A stretch of 64,000 nt of DNA from Roseateles violae (GTDB lineage Bacteria > Pseudomonadota > Gammaproteobacteria > Burkholderiales > Burkholderiaceae_C): positions 1 through 64,000 of the forward strand of contig NZ_JAUHHC010000002.1 in assembly GCF_030410485.1 (NCBI RefSeq), read 5' to 3'. Each line of letters opens with the position of its first letter. Position 1 is the first letter of the stretch. The translations under genes and the position numbers were made by a program. Below the pieces are notes generated by a model. The model ran no database searches and was not told the origin of the DNA. It saw only the letters and a list, made by a program, of their open reading frames with translations. This document shows positions 1 to 11,700 of the stretch, one piece after another.

Positions 1-117
1 AAGCCTGATGACCATAGCGAGTTGGTCCCACTCCTTCCCATCCCGAACAGGACAGTGAAATGACTCAGCGCCGATGATAGTGCGGATTCCCGTGTGAAAG
101 TAGGTCATCGTCAGGCT
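1..117 (+). rRNA. rrf: 5S ribosomal RNA
   Basis: The 5' and 3' ends pair as the closing helix (GCCTGATGA with TCATCGTCAGGC), and the conserved inner segment around TCCCATCCCGAACAGGA matches bacterial 5S rRNA. It is the last gene of an rRNA operon whose 16S and 23S genes would lie left of the window. A strong terminator follows directly. Confidence 0.95.
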
Positions 118-130
118 ATTATCTCCAGCT

Positions 131-164
131 AACCCCTCGCATCTCACCGGTGCGAGGGGTTTTG
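131..164 (+). terminator. Rho-independent terminator of the rRNA operon
   Basis: A 10-bp stem, AACCCCTCGC with GCGAGGGGTT, closes a short loop and runs into TTTTGCTTTT. It lies 14 bases after the 5S rRNA and so ends the rRNA transcript. Confidence 0.9.
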
Positions 165-264
165 CTTTTGGGCCTCCGGGACAATATGGGGTCCCTCCGC
201 TGGCGCTCGCCGGCATACTTCGTCCGCCCGCTCTGACGGGTGTCAACGAGACGAGGAAGCTTCG

Positions 265-1824
265 ATGAAGCGCACCGGGCTAGGCTTGCTGCTGTGCATC
301 GTGCTGGGCGTTGCCGGCGCGAAACCCTTGCGCATTGCCACTGCCAACGATCCGCAGACCATGGATCCGCATGCGCTGGCGCTGCTGTACCACACGCGCG
401 TGATACAGCAGATATACGAAGGCTTGGTCAATCGCGACGAGCAATTCCGCCTGCAGCCCTGGCTGGCCTTGTCCTGGGCCAATATCGATGCCCTCACTTG
501 GCGCTTCAAGCTGCGCCCCGGCGTCAAATTCCACGACGGCAGCCCGTTCACCGCCGACGATGCGGTGTTCTCGATCGAACGCGCGCTGCAGCCCAGTTCG
601 CAGCGTGCCGTTCAGATGAGCGGCGTGCTCGGCGCCCGCAAGGTCGATGGGCTGACGATCGACGTGTTGCTGCAGGCGCCCGATGCGGTGCTGCCGGGCA
701 AGCTCTGGCAGGTGGGGATGATGAGCAAGGCCTGGTGCGAACAGCACCAGGTCAGCAAGCCGCAGGACTACAACGGCAAGCAGGAAACCTATGCAGTGCG
801 CAATGCGATGGGCACCGGTGCCTACCGGTTGCAGCGCTACGAGGCCGATGTGCGCACGACCTTGCTGGCCTACCCGCAATGGTGGGGCCGGGCGAGCCAT
901 GCCGGCAATGTCCACGAGGCGCAGTTCCTGGTGATCCAGTCCGACGCGACCCGGCTGGCGGCGCTGGGCTCGGGCCAGGTCGATGTGGTGCTCGATCCGC
1001 CGTTCCAAGACGTGACGCGACTGCGCCAGGACGCCGGCCTGAAGTTGCTTGAGATGCCCGATATCGGCACGCAGTACCTGGCCTTCGACCAGCAGCGCGG
1101 CGAGTTGCAGGGCAGCGAGATTAGGGGCGCCAACCCCTTCAAGGACTTGCGCGTGCGGCGCGCCGTCTATCAGGCCATCGATATGGACTTGATCGTGCGG
1201 CAGGTGCTGCGGGGCCAGGCGCAGGCGACCGGCTCCTTCCTGTCCAAGCTGCTCGACGGTTACGTCCCCGAGCTCGACCGGCGTCTGCCCTACGACCCCG
1301 CAGCGGCGCGGGCGTTGCTGAAAGAGGCCGGCTATCCGAACGGCTTCAGCAGCAGCTTCGACTGCGTCAATATCTCGTTTCGCCAGGCGGTTTGCCAGGC
1401 CGTCGCGGCGATGCTGGACAAGGTCGGCATCCGTGCGAAATTGCAGACGACGCCGGCGGCCTTGTTCTTTCCCAAGCTGACGCAGGCGACGATCAGCCTG
1501 GCCGAATTTGGCTGGTCGCCGGGCGCCGACCCCTGGAACATGCTGCAGTCGGTCGTGCACAGCCACGACGGCGCGACGGCCGGCGTCTTCAATGCGGGCC
1601 GCTACAGCAGCGAGAAGCTCGATGCGCTGATCGACGCGATCCGCGCCGAGCCGGATCTGCAGCGCCGCCGTCAGCTGGTCGGCGACAGCCTGCGCCTGCT
1701 GAATGCCGAACTGCCCATCCTGCCGCTGTACCGTGTCTCGCAGATCTGGGTCCTGCGCCGCAACATCCAGGCCGTGCAATGGCCCAACTCGGTGCTCGAT
1801 CTGCGCTGGGTGCGCGTCGACTGA
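265..1824 (+). CDS. ABC transporter periplasmic peptide-binding protein (SBP family 5, OppA/DppA type)
   Basis: This 519-residue protein begins with a clear signal peptide (about residues 1-19, ending VAGA) and so is probably periplasmic. It continues as a family 5 solute-binding protein. The N-terminal segment with DPQTMDPHAL and IYEGLV, and the later run with VRRAVYQAID, are typical of OppA/DppA proteins, as is the length. These proteins hand oligopeptides, or less often nickel or opines, to an ABC permease. No permease or ATPase gene is adjacent, so it is an orphan binding protein and its ligand cannot be read from context. A GAGG-type ribosome binding site lies about 8 bases before the ATG. 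The gene is separated from the rRNA terminator by about 100 bases that should hold its promoter. Confidence 0.88.
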   Translation: MKRTGLGLLLCIVLGVAGAKPLRIATANDPQTMDPHALALLYHTRVIQQIYEGLVNRDEQFRLQPWLALSWANIDALTWRFKLRPGVKFHDGSPFTADDAVFSIERALQPSSQRAVQMSGVLGARKVDGLTIDVLLQAPDAVLPGKLWQVGMMSKAWCEQHQVSKPQDYNGKQETYAVRNAMGTGAYRLQRYEADVRTTLLAYPQWWGRASHAGNVHEAQFLVIQSDATRLAALGSGQVDVVLDPPFQDVTRLRQDAGLKLLEMPDIGTQYLAFDQQRGELQGSEIRGANPFKDLRVRRAVYQAIDMDLIVRQVLRGQAQATGSFLSKLLDGYVPELDRRLPYDPAAARALLKEAGYPNGFSSSFDCVNISFRQAVCQAVAAMLDKVGIRAKLQTTPAALFFPKLTQATISLAEFGWSPGADPWNMLQSVVHSHDGATAGVFNAGRYSSEKLDALIDAIRAEPDLQRRRQLVGDSLRLLNAELPILPLYRVSQIWVLRRNIQAVQWPNSVLDLRWVRVD

Positions 1825-1837
1825 GGGAACGGAAGGC

Positions 1838-2311
1838 TCAGGCGGCGCCGGCCGGCAGCGGCGGCGCGAAACGCAGACCCATCGCGATTCGATTCCAGGC
1901 GTTGATATTGGCGATTGCCGCGGTCAGAAAGGCCAGTTCTGCCGGGCCGAATTCGGCCAGCAACTGCGCGTACAGCGCGTCGTCGGCGCCTTGCGCGCCG
2001 GTCAGCGCCTCGGTCCAGGCCAGCGCCAGCCGTTCGCGCGGGCTGTAGACCGGTGCCTCCCGCCAGGCGGCCAGCAGATCCAGCTTCGCGGCCGGCACGC
2101 TCAGGCCTCGTGCCACGTTCAAATGGAACTGCAGGCAGTAGGCACAGCCGTTCAGCTGCGAGGCGCGCAGCTTGATCAGCTCCAGCAGGTCCTTGGCCAG
2201 GCCCGAGCCGGCGATGGCCCTGCCCAGCGCTTGCAGCGCCTCGCTGACGCCGGGCGTCAGCTGCGCGAATTCGGGGCGATCGATGCGGGGGAGCAGCGGG
2301 TTTTCGTTCAT
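1838..2311 (-). CDS. Carboxymuconolactone decarboxylase/AhpD-like family protein
   Basis: A 157-residue cytoplasmic protein of the CMD/AhpD fold. The redox motif C56-A-Y-C59 followed by H63 is the AhpD-type catalytic signature, within the helix typical of this family (LIKLRASQLNGCAYC). Members with this motif act as alkylhydroperoxidases or related peroxidatic enzymes and use a CxxC disulfide. The gene converges on the peptide-binding protein gene with a 13-bp gap and starts at an ATG. No AhpC partner is nearby, so the substrate is unknown. Confidence 0.85.
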   Translation of the reverse strand: MNENPLLPRIDRPEFAQLTPGVSEALQALGRAIAGSGLAKDLLELIKLRASQLNGCAYCLQFHLNVARGLSVPAAKLDLLAAWREAPVYSPRERLALAWTEALTGAQGADDALYAQLLAEFGPAELAFLTAAIANINAWNRIAMGLRFAPPLPAGAA

Positions 2312-2482
2312 GCGCTACGGTGCCTGGAAGTTGGTGATGTTCGGAGCCTCATTATCGGGAGGCCGGCGGCGCGCTTGCGAGTGGGGCGGTTTTCATGCGG
2401 CACTGGCGCCAACCCGTCGCGCCAGATCGCAGTTCGTCGCTTTGCGCTGGAGCCTTGGATCGGCCTTGCAGATACTGTTTCC

Positions 2483-2815
2483 ATGGACAAGCGCCCCAGG
2501 CCCACCCCGAGTCAGACCCCGCAAGCGTCTGCTCAGCGCGCGCCGCTTCGTCGCCCCGCCTCGGCCGCGCTGGCCGCGGCGATGATGCTGCTTGCGCTGC
2601 TGCTGCCCGCCGCTCCGGCCGAGGCCAGCGAGGTCGTCAAGCTGGCCCGGCTGGTGATCACCGGCAAGCGCCTGAGCGCCGAGCCGCCGCCGCAGGACAA
2701 CAAGCCGCCGCCGCAGCGCCTGCCGCCGGTGCTGATCGAAGGGCAGAGCGCCGCCACCCAGGCGCAGGCGGTGCAAGTGGCCCTGCATCGCCGCCCGAGC
2801 CTGCGGGCGCTCTAG
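2483..2815 (+). CDS. Small exported proline-rich hypothetical protein
   Basis: A 110-residue protein of unknown function. Residues about 27-47 form a hydrophobic segment rich in Ala, Met and Leu ending in an AEA-type signal peptidase site. The mature part is short and rich in proline, with two similar segments, LARLVITGKRL and LPPVLIEGQ, separated by proline-rich linkers. This looks like a secreted or periplasmic protein. The frame stays open far upstream, but the ATG at 2483 gives the most sensible signal sequence. I do not recognise a family with a known function. Confidence 0.6.
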   Translation: MDKRPRPTPSQTPQASAQRAPLRRPASAALAAAMMLLALLLPAAPAEASEVVKLARLVITGKRLSAEPPPQDNKPPPQRLPPVLIEGQSAATQAQAVQVALHRRPSLRAL

Positions 2816-2845
2816 AAAACACCCGTCCCAGGCGGCCGCGTTCGC

Positions 2846-3397
2846 TCAGCCCAGCAGGCGGGGCGGGTGCGGATGCAGGCGCGCCATCGCCAGGGTGTCG
2901 ACATAGCGGCCGGCGCGCAGCGCATAGGCGCGCATGCGGCCCTCGACCTCGAAGCCATGGCGCTGGTACAGCGCGATCGCGTGTTCGTTGTCCACATAGA
3001 CGCTCAGCTCGATCCGCAGCACCTGCGCCCAGTTGTCCGCAAAGTCCAGCAAAGCCGTCATCAAGGCATGGCCGATGCCCTGGCGCTGCGCATGGGCGGC
3101 GACCATGATGCCCAGGCCCATCACGTGGCGCCGCCGCAGCGCCTCTCCGACCGGCTGCAGGCCGGCGTTGCCGACCAGCTCGCCACCGCGCTCGGCCACC
3201 AGCTGCAGATCGTTCCTGCCCGGCGCGCCGCAGTCCTGCAGGCGCTGCTTCCACATCGCCTCCGAGGCATAGGGCACCTGCAGCAGGCCGGGAAACACCT
3301 CCGGATCGCGCACCAGGCGGGCCATCGCCGCCGCGTCGCTCGGTTCGATGCGGCGGATGTTCAGGGGCGGCTGCTGCAAGCGCTCGTCGGTACTCAT
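2846..3397 (-). CDS. GNAT-family N-acetyltransferase, YhhY/AaaT-like
   Basis: A 183-residue GNAT acetyltransferase expected to move an acetyl group from acetyl-CoA to an amine. The acetyl-CoA binding motif A is visible as RQGIGHALM near residue 100, and the C-terminal part has the motif B pattern ALYQRHGFEVEG. The segments LLQVPY near residue 40 and IELSVYVDNEHAI resemble E. coli YhhY (AaaT), which acetylates free amino acids, so a similar role is inferred. The start is the ATG preceded by GGAG 6 bases upstream; the frame remains open above it but lacks a good ribosome binding site. Confidence 0.85.
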   Translation of the reverse strand: MSTDERLQQPPLNIRRIEPSDAAAMARLVRDPEVFPGLLQVPYASEAMWKQRLQDCGAPGRNDLQLVAERGGELVGNAGLQPVGEALRRRHVMGLGIMVAAHAQRQGIGHALMTALLDFADNWAQVLRIELSVYVDNEHAIALYQRHGFEVEGRMRAYALRAGRYVDTLAMARLHPHPPRLLG

Positions 3398-3430
3398 GGG
3401 GGTTCTCCGGTCGGTAGGTGGAGGCACAAG

Positions 3431-3459
3431 AAAAAAGCCCGCTGGTTCAGCGGGCTTCG
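3431..3459 (-). terminator. Rho-independent terminator, minus strand
   Basis: Read on the minus strand, GAAGCCCGCTG pairs across a short AAC loop with CAGCGGGCTT and is followed by a run of T. It would end the transcript of the UPF0149 gene, about 220 bases after its stop codon. Confidence 0.8.
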
Positions 3460-3676
3460 AGGAAAGAGTGTCTCGTCGAGGGGCAAACGTCGGCCGCTAG
3501 AGACATCGCCCGATGCGCTGCATCGAAAAATGCAGTGGCCAAGCTAGCGCCACCGCGACGACGGCATGCGGCGTCGCTGCAAGGGCGGTGGCGAAGCTCT
3601 CGGTCATGGGCCCAGTATCCGGGCCGGCCGCGACGCTGGTCAAGCCGGCTTGCCGCATTGCCGCGACAGCAGCGGC
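3460..3676. other. Intergenic region without a convincing gene
   Basis: This stretch lies between the UPF0149 stop and its terminator. One 36-codon minus-strand frame (3497-3607) begins with ATG and is mildly hydrophobic, but it has no ribosome binding site and no recognisable product. It may be a long 3' untranslated region; no other signal is seen. Confidence 0.4.
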
Positions 3677-4390
3677 TCAGCTCTGCAGCTTGCCGCCGGG
3701 CGGCTGCAGCCAGAACAGGCGCAGATCCTGGGCCGAGAACAGCGCGTCGTCCAGCAGCACGTCCTGGTTGACCTCGTCCTCAGGCTCGTAGCTTTCTGCG
3801 ATATAGGCATCGCGCTGCTCGCCGGGCGGCATCGCTACGGCGGCGATCGCCATCAGCATGGCGTCCAGCATCTGGCCCTGCTCGCTGTCGTGGTCGTTGA
3901 CATACCAGGCGCCCTGGTGATCCTCGACCGCCTGCATAAAGCCCTCGACCCACATATGGCCGCTGGCCGGCAGATGGTCCAGTTGCTCGGCCTTCAACAC
4001 GCCCTGCGACAGCAGCTCGGCCTTGGTCGCCTCGTCGAATTCGGTGATCAGCGGCGTCAGCCGCATCAGTTCCTGGTCGGCCACCAGCGCGGCCGGATCG
4101 AGCGCCTCGCTGATCTCGTTCCAGCGCTTGTGCAGCACCTCCATGAACTCCTCGGTCGCGTCCTGCTCGTCCAGCGCGCTTGCCCAGTCCTCGCCGTACA
4201 GCGCGTCCATCGCCTGCAGCGGCGAGGCGGCGACGCCGTCCTGCGGGCCGCAGATCAGTGCCGTCATATAGCCGTCCAGCGTGTCGATCGGCACCGGGTG
4301 CTCGTCCTGCGGCGTGCCGGGAACCAGAATCTGCAGCAGGGCGGCCAGGCGCTCGGCGTTGTCGTGGTCGATGTCGTGCTCGTCGCTCAT
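3677..4390 (-). CDS. UPF0149 (YecA/YgfB) family protein
   Basis: A 237-residue acidic cytoplasmic protein. The N-terminal block with LDGYMTALICGP and the later block with HMWVEGFMQAVE match the helical UPF0149 (YecA/YgfB) fold. The C-terminal SEC-C zinc motif seen in YecA itself is absent, so it is closer to the short YgfB-like members. The molecular role of most members is unsettled; in Pseudomonas, YgfB is described as a regulator, but nothing here ties this copy to that. It lies 76 bases downstream of alaS on the same strand and ends before a strong terminator. Confidence 0.8.
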   Translation of the reverse strand: MSDEHDIDHDNAERLAALLQILVPGTPQDEHPVPIDTLDGYMTALICGPQDGVAASPLQAMDALYGEDWASALDEQDATEEFMEVLHKRWNEISEALDPAALVADQELMRLTPLITEFDEATKAELLSQGVLKAEQLDHLPASGHMWVEGFMQAVEDHQGAWYVNDHDSEQGQMLDAMLMAIAAVAMPPGEQRDAYIAESYEPEDEVNQDVLLDDALFSAQDLRLFWLQPPGGKLQS

Positions 4391-4417
4391 GTTCTTGTCG
4401 TCCTTGCTGAAATGGAC

Positions 4418-4446
4418 AAGGGGCCCGGGTCTGCCCAGGGCCCCTT
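4418..4446 (-). terminator. Possible terminator or attenuating hairpin after alaS
   Basis: A GC-rich inverted repeat (AAGGGGCCC with GGGCCCCTT) lies between the alaS stop and the UPF0149 start. On the minus strand no proper T run follows, so it may only reduce read-through. Confidence 0.35.
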
Positions 4447-4466
4447 GCTGGGGGATCCTAGTGCAA

Positions 4467-7100
<2,634 letters not shown>

Positions 7101-7135
7101 TCCGGACCTAAATGCTTGATTTTTTGGAGCTTTTG

Positions 7136-7141
7136 ATTATA
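7136..7141 (-). promoter_or_regulatory. Candidate -10 box for alaS
   Basis: On the minus strand this is a perfect TATAAT, 36 bases upstream of the alaS ATG. I see no TTGACA-like box at 16-18 bases spacing, so the call rests on the -10 alone. Confidence 0.4.
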
Positions 7142-7220
7142 GAGGCGAGGGCAGCGGCGAGGCCTGGCGCGAGCGGGTAGAGTGGGGTTTGAAGACCTCG
7201 CAAATCTGGAGCAAATCGAT

Positions 7221-8714
7221 ATGGACAGCAGCAAGACCCCGGTGCTGGCAACGCTTGCCGATGCCAGCCTCTTGAAGACGCAGGCGCTGATCAATGGCGA
7301 ATGGGTCGGCGGCAAGAGCACTTTCGCCGTGCACGACCCGGCCACCGGCGCCCATTTGGCCGATGTGGCCAATCTGGGCGAGGCCGAGACCGAGGCGGCG
7401 ATTGCCGCCGCCAACAATGCCTGGCTGGTCTGGCGCGCCAAGACGGCCAAGGAGCGCGCCGCCATCCTCTTGCGCTGGCAGCAACTGCTGGTCAAGCATG
7501 CCGACGACCTGGCCCGCATCATGACGGCCGAGCAGGGCAAGCCGCTGGCGGAAGCGCGCGGCGAGGTGATCTACGGCGCCAGCTTCATCGACTGGTTTGC
7601 CGAGGAGGGCCGGCGCGTCTATGGCGAGACCATCCCGACCACCGACACCAGCAAGCGCTATCTGGCGATCAAGCAGCCGATCGGCGTCTGCGCGGCGATC
7701 ACGCCCTGGAATTTCCCCATCGCGATGATCACCCGCAAGGTGGCGCCGGCGCTGGCCGCCGGCTGCAGCGTCGTCATCAAGCCGGCCGAGGCGACGCCGC
7801 TGTCGGCCCTGGCCGTGGCCGAACTGGCGCAGCGCGCCGGCATGCCGGCCGGCGTGCTGAACGTGCTGACGGCCGACTCGGCGCAGTCGATCGCGATCGG
7901 CAAGGTCCTGTGCGCCAGCGACGTGGTGCGCCACCTGTCCTTCACCGGCTCCACCGAGGTTGGCCGCATCCTGATGAAGCAGTGCGCGCCGACGATCAAG
8001 AAGCTGAGCCTGGAGCTGGGCGGCAATGCGCCCTTCATCGTCTTCGACGATGCCGATCTCGATTCGGCCGTCGAGGGCGCGATGGCCAGCAAGTACCGCA
8101 ATGCCGGCCAGACCTGCGTCTGCGCCAACCGCATCTATGTGCAGGCCGGCGTCTACGAGGCCTTCGTCGAAAAGCTGGCCGCCAAGGTCGGGCAACTGAA
8201 GGTCGGCAACGGCTTCGAGGCGGGCGTCAACGTCGGCCCGCTGATCGAGGAAGCGGCCGTCGCCAAGGTCGAGACCCATGTCGCCGATGCGCTGGCGCTG
8301 GGCGCGCGCCTGGTCGCCGGCGGCAAGCGCGCCGAGGGCCTGGGCGGCACGCAGTTCTTCGAGCCCACGCTGCTGGCCGACGCGACGCCGCAGATGCTCT
8401 GCTCGCGCGAGGAGACCTTCGGCCCCGTCGCACCGATCTTCAAGTTCAAGACCGAGGACGAGGTCGTGGCCCTGGCCAATGCCACGGAGTTCGGACTGGC
8501 CAGCTATTTCTACAGCCGCGACATCGGCCGCATCTTCCGCGTCGGCGAGGCGCTGGAATACGGCATGGTCGGCGTCAACACGGGCCTGATCTCGGTGGCC
8601 GAGGTGCCCTTCGGCGGCATCAAGCAAAGCGGCCTGGGCCGCGAGGGCGCACGCCAGGGCATCGAGGACTATGTGGAGATCAAGTACCTGTGCCTGGGCG
8701 ACATCAACAAATAG
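7221..8714 (+). CDS. gabD: NAD(P)-dependent succinate-semialdehyde dehydrogenase
   Basis: A 497-residue aldehyde dehydrogenase that oxidises succinate semialdehyde to succinate in the GABA degradation route. The catalytic cysteine is C299 in GQTCVC, and the general-base glutamate lies in LELGGNAPFIVFDDADLD, a stretch nearly identical to E. coli GabD. The cofactor-binding FTGSTEVGR loop is present. The chosen ATG at 7221 has GGAG 9 bases upstream; an earlier in-frame start at 7182 is less likely. No GABA aminotransferase gene (gabT) or GABA permease gene is adjacent. A bidirectional terminator follows directly. Confidence 0.93.
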   Translation: MDSSKTPVLATLADASLLKTQALINGEWVGGKSTFAVHDPATGAHLADVANLGEAETEAAIAAANNAWLVWRAKTAKERAAILLRWQQLLVKHADDLARIMTAEQGKPLAEARGEVIYGASFIDWFAEEGRRVYGETIPTTDTSKRYLAIKQPIGVCAAITPWNFPIAMITRKVAPALAAGCSVVIKPAEATPLSALAVAELAQRAGMPAGVLNVLTADSAQSIAIGKVLCASDVVRHLSFTGSTEVGRILMKQCAPTIKKLSLELGGNAPFIVFDDADLDSAVEGAMASKYRNAGQTCVCANRIYVQAGVYEAFVEKLAAKVGQLKVGNGFEAGVNVGPLIEEAAVAKVETHVADALALGARLVAGGKRAEGLGGTQFFEPTLLADATPQMLCSREETFGPVAPIFKFKTEDEVVALANATEFGLASYFYSRDIGRIFRVGEALEYGMVGVNTGLISVAEVPFGGIKQSGLGREGARQGIEDYVEIKYLCLGDINK

Positions 8715-8737
8715 ACAGCGCGTTGCCAGCCGCCATG

Positions 8738-8766
8738 AAAAAAGGCCCCGTGAGGGGCCTTTTGTT
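8738..8766. terminator. Bidirectional Rho-independent terminator
   Basis: AAAAAAGGCCCC and GGGGCCTTTT form a stem with a GTGA loop, with A-rich and T-rich flanks. It lies between the converging gabD and TonB-receptor genes and can serve both. Confidence 0.9.
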
Positions 8767-8781
8767 TGGCACAGCCTTCGA

Positions 8782-11700
8782 TCAGAACTCGTAGCGAGCG
8801 GTGACCTGGATCGCCCACTGCGACTCGCCCTTGTTCTGCTTGGTCGTGTAGCTGAACGGGTCGTTGACCGAGTAGACCATCTTGCCGTTCTCGATACCGG
8901 CGTAGTTGACGAACTTGCGGACCTGGCCGCCGCTGCCGTCGGAGAAGCCGATCTCGTCGATATGGCCCCAGCGCTGGTTGATCAGGTTGCCGACGTTGAA
9001 GATGTCCAGCGACAGCACGCCCTTGTGGTTGTTCCACAGGCCCGGGACTTCCTGGCTGAGGCGGGCATCGAAGCTGTTGGCGAACTTCGAACGCGCCGTG
9101 TTGCGGCCGACCACGCTGCCCTTGGCATCGCGCAGCGAGGGCTCGCTGTCGACGATGGACCAGAACTTGGCCTCGGCGGCGGCACCGGAGGCGGCGACCG
9201 TCTGACCCGGCAGCTTGTACAGCACTTCGCCCGAACCGGCGCCCTTCGGCACGTACAGCAGGTCGTTGCCCGACACGCCGTCGCCGTTCATGTCGTTGTT
9301 GAAGGTCCAGCTGTAGGGCTTGCCGTCACGACCTTCGTAGAACACGCCGAAGCTGGTCTTGTACTTGCTGATCAGGGCCTTGGACCAGTTCACGTTCGCG
9401 CTGAAGCGGTTGCGGATCGTGTAGACCGAGTTGGCCGCGACAACTTCGTTCGGGTTGTAGACCGGACGGTTCGCCCACTGCGAGAACGCGGTCGACGAGG
9501 TCAGCGGGCTGACTTCGGTGGCGTTCGTGCGGGTGTAGGCGACGCCCCAGCCGAAACCGGCCTTGGTCGGGCTGGTCAGCGAGAGGGTCAGGGTGTCGCC
9601 CTTGCCCTTGTCGGTGGCCTCGACCAGGGTCACGTCGTTGAAGGTGTTGTTGCGGTTGGTGCGAACGGTCGCACCCGAGCACAGCGCGCCCGGCGTGGTG
9701 TTGTTGGCCGGGGTGGCGCCACCCGCGGCCCAGCAGTTCGGGTTCTGGCCGGCGGCATTCCAGAACACCTGGCGGCCGTCCGGCGCGGTGGCGCTCGGCG
9801 CGCCCAGGTTCAGGTGCTTGTAGGCCAGACCCTGCTTGACCTGCGTGTGCAGCCACTCGGCGCCGGCGCTCAGGCCGTACCAGGGCAGCTCCGCGTCATA
9901 GGCCAGGTTCATCTTCCAGACCGAGGGCTGGCTGACGCCCGGGGCCAGGAAGTCGACGTTCTGGCGGGCCGACGAGCCCAGGATCGGCTGCTTGTTCGGA
10001 TCCGGGTTGTACTTGACCGCGTTGGCGCCCGTGCAGTTGTTCAGCGTGCACTCGTAGTCGTTCACGACCATGCCGGTGTTCTGGTAGGGGTTGGCGTACC
10101 AGACGGTGGCTGCCGCGCCCTGGAACAGGCCGACGCCGCCGCGCACCTGCTGCTTGCGCTTGTCGATGTCGAAGGCATAGTTGAAGCCGAAGCGCGGCTG
10201 GATCAGCTTTTCGCCGTCGACCGTGTGCGAGTTGTCGTAGCCGAAGGCGGTGCTGGCCGTCGGGTTGTAGATCGGGCGGTCATCGGTGCTGAGCGAGTCG
10301 ATGCGCAGGCCGGCCATCAGCGACAGCTGCTTGTTGACGGTCCAGGTGTCCTGCACGAACAGGCCCAGATTGTCGAAGGTCATGTTCGCCGCGGCGTCGT
10401 CCAGCGTGCGGCCGGTCTGCGGCTGCTGAATGCGGTAGGCGCTGGCATTGCCGGCGGCCCACAGCGCGACCGGGTCGGTGCCCTGGAAGGTGTACTGGCC
10501 CTTGGCGCGACGGACGAAGGCGTTGTAGATCTGGTTGGACTCGAAATCCGCGCCGGCCTTGATCTCGTGGTCGTTCAGCAGCAGGTTGCCGGCGAAGTAG
10601 GCGTTCGTCGTCTCGGTTTGAAGATTGTTGAAGTGGCGCGTTTCCTCGGTGCCGAAGCGCAGCGTGCGGTTGCCGGTAGCCGTCCCCGGAGGCGCGGTCG
10701 TCGTCCAGACCAGCTGCACTTCCGGCATGTCGGACTTGTTCAGCGGCACGCTCGAGTAGTCGCGCTTGGACAGCTTCAGCTCGGTGGAGAAGGTGTCGGT
10801 CCAGTCGGCGAACCACTGGCCAACGACCGACTCGATCGTCTTGGCCGTGGTGTACCAACGCGAATCCAGCGACAGCGTCGTCGCCGAGAAGCCCGGGGCG
10901 ATCGGCTGCGACTGGTCGGTCTTGGTGTAGCGGATATTGGCGCGGTGGTTGTCGCTGATGTTCCAGTCCAGCTTCAGCAGCGAGTCCTTGACCAGCAGGG
11001 TATCGGCCGCCGGGATGCCGCCGATGTCGATGCCATAGAAGTTCTTGGCCACGTCCTGCGCGGCCTTGATCTGGTCCGGCGTGATGCCGACATTGACCAG
11101 GCTGCTGCCGACCGGGCCGAACTGCGGCACGTCGCGGTTGCTGCTCAGCTCTTCATAGCTGGCGAAGAAGAACAGCTTGTCCTTGATGATCGGGCCGCCC
11201 AGCGTCAGACCCTTGACGTCTTCCTTGAACGGCGGCGGATTCGTGTAGGTGTCGGTCGTGCGGTTGTAGCGCTTGCCGGCCATATTGTCGTCACGGTAGA
11301 CGTAGTACAGGCTGCCGTGCAGATCGTTGGTGCCCGACTTGGTGACCGCGTTGATGTTGGCGCCGGTATAGCCCTGCTGGGTCACGTCGTAGTTCGAGAC
11401 GTTGATCTGCACCGCCTGGATGGCGTCGATCGAGATCGGCTGCTTGATCGTCGGCAGGCCGTTGGCCTCCAGGCCGAAGGTGTCGTTGATGCGCACGCCG
11501 TCGACGGTGATCGAGTTGTAGCGCGAGTTCTGGCCGGCGGCCGAGATCTCGCCGCGATCCTTGTCGGTCTGCGACAGACGCGGATCCATGCGGGCATAGT
11601 CCTGCAGATTGCGGTTCAGCGAGGCGTAGGCGTCGAGTTCCTGGCGGCCCAGCGCGGTGCCGGCGCCCATGGTCGTCGGATTGAACTTGCTGTTGGCCGA

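Noticed and set aside
280-1779. Long antisense frames opposite the peptide-binding protein, and similar ones opposite alaS, the TonB receptor, cheA, fliF and others
   Set aside because: Very high GC leaves long open antisense frames. Their products are rich in Arg, Gln, His and Gly without domains, while the other strand encodes clear families.
3497-3607. 36-codon minus-strand frame after the UPF0149 gene
   Set aside because: No ribosome binding site, no recognisable product and no coding bias; more likely 3' untranslated sequence.
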